Source of the DNA: Bacilli bacterium
Lineage (GTDB): Bacteria > Bacillota_I > Bacilli_A > RFN20 > CAG-631
NCBI GenBank assembly: GCA_900754115.1
Contig: CAAEBM010000031.1
Coordinates: 1-14,471 of the forward strand
Reading direction: 5' to 3'
DNA length: 14,471 nt
The position numbers and the translations under genes were made by a program. The first letter of the stretch is position 1; each line of letters opens with the position of its first letter. A model generated the notes under the pieces. That model saw only the letters and a program-made list of their open reading frames with translations, did no database searches and had not been told where the DNA came from. This document shows, in pieces, positions 14,262-14,471 of the stretch.

Positions 14262-14471
14262 TTAAATTCCATTAGGAATAATATCATCTATAAAGACTTC
14301 TACTTTTGGTTTTGAGATACCTTTAAATTGTTTATGGCATTCCCATAAATCTAAAAGTAAACCAAACGGTATAAACTACACCTCTATTCATTTAACTCTG
14401 TTGTGTTTAAATAAAAAGCATATTCTTCCCCTATTATAAAATATTCGCCTCTGTGAATAAAATAATCTCTA
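14262..14471 (-). pseudogene. Broken coding remnants at the right edge
   Basis: Two protein-like minus-strand fragments lie in different frames. The first enters from the right edge and ends at a TAG (14384-14386): RDYFIHRGEYFIIGEEYAFY, then LNTTELNE. The second (about 14264-14375) reads FGLLLDLWECHKQFKGISKP, then KVEVFIDDIIPNGI and a TAA (14262-14264). It has no ATG, only an ATA a few bases after AGAGGTG. The second frame is -1 relative to the first, but has a TGA and a TAG between the fragments, so they are not one intact gene. The first could be the true end of a gene outside the window. The second resembles short proteins of phage structural gene clusters to my eye, but I cannot confirm this. 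Confidence 0.4.

Noticed and set aside
1..14471. CRISPR arrays, tRNA or rRNA genes
   Set aside because: I saw no regularly spaced repeats and no tRNA T-loop or rRNA signature on either strand.
1..14471. Mycoplasma-type code with TGA as tryptophan
   Set aside because: Intact genes use TGG for Trp and end in TAA or TAG with no internal TGA, so the standard code fits.

Overview
The window is very AT-rich. It uses ordinary AGGAGG-type ribosome sites, TAA/TAG stops and TGG for tryptophan, so the standard bacterial code applies. The gene style points to a low-GC Bacillota, probably a gut-associated Bacilli/Erysipelotrichia/RF39-like lineage. The clues are a BspA-type leucine-rich-repeat lipoprotein ending in YWHYVNGVPTPW, several AAA/DUF4143 ATPases, a Fic protein and an ADP-ribosylglycohydrolase. 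The lineage is an inference from gene content; no rRNA or tRNA is present to confirm it.

Layout from left to right. (1) The 3' part of a LysR-type regulator runs in from the left edge. (2) A large minus-strand surface lipoprotein follows (Cys/His repeats plus BspA-like LRRs). Its promoter-like sequence carries an eight-G run between the -35 and -10 elements, a layout typical of phase variation. (3) A minus-strand AAA/DUF4143 ATPase has a perfect 14-bp palindrome at its promoter and a terminator behind it. Just upstream is the 38-codon N-terminal stub of another member of the same family, which stops right after its Walker A motif. (4) A plus-strand ADP-ribosylglycohydrolase has a long uncharacterised N-terminal extension. 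It converges, through one shared bidirectional terminator, on (5) a two-gene minus-strand operon for a heterodimeric ABC exporter. That operon has one degenerate and one canonical ATPase subunit, a TAATG junction, and a 5' leader of about 120 nt that can fold. (6) About 500 bp of very AT-rich DNA without a convincing gene comes next. (7) The right side looks accessory: a 62-residue orphan protein, a class II Fic protein with a palindromic operator, a second intact AAA/DUF4143 ATPase bracketed by 38-bp direct repeats, and broken coding remnants at the right edge.

How the genes may work together: the ABC pair clearly forms one transporter. The Fic gene and the neighbouring ATPase share a repeated putative operator and may be co-regulated. 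The three AAA/DUF4143 loci (two whole, one stub) point to repeated gain and decay of this family here. I do not see a complete, clearly new multi-gene system. The strongest leads are the poly-G promoter of the lipoprotein, the direct repeats around the second ATPase, and the structured leader of the ABC operon.
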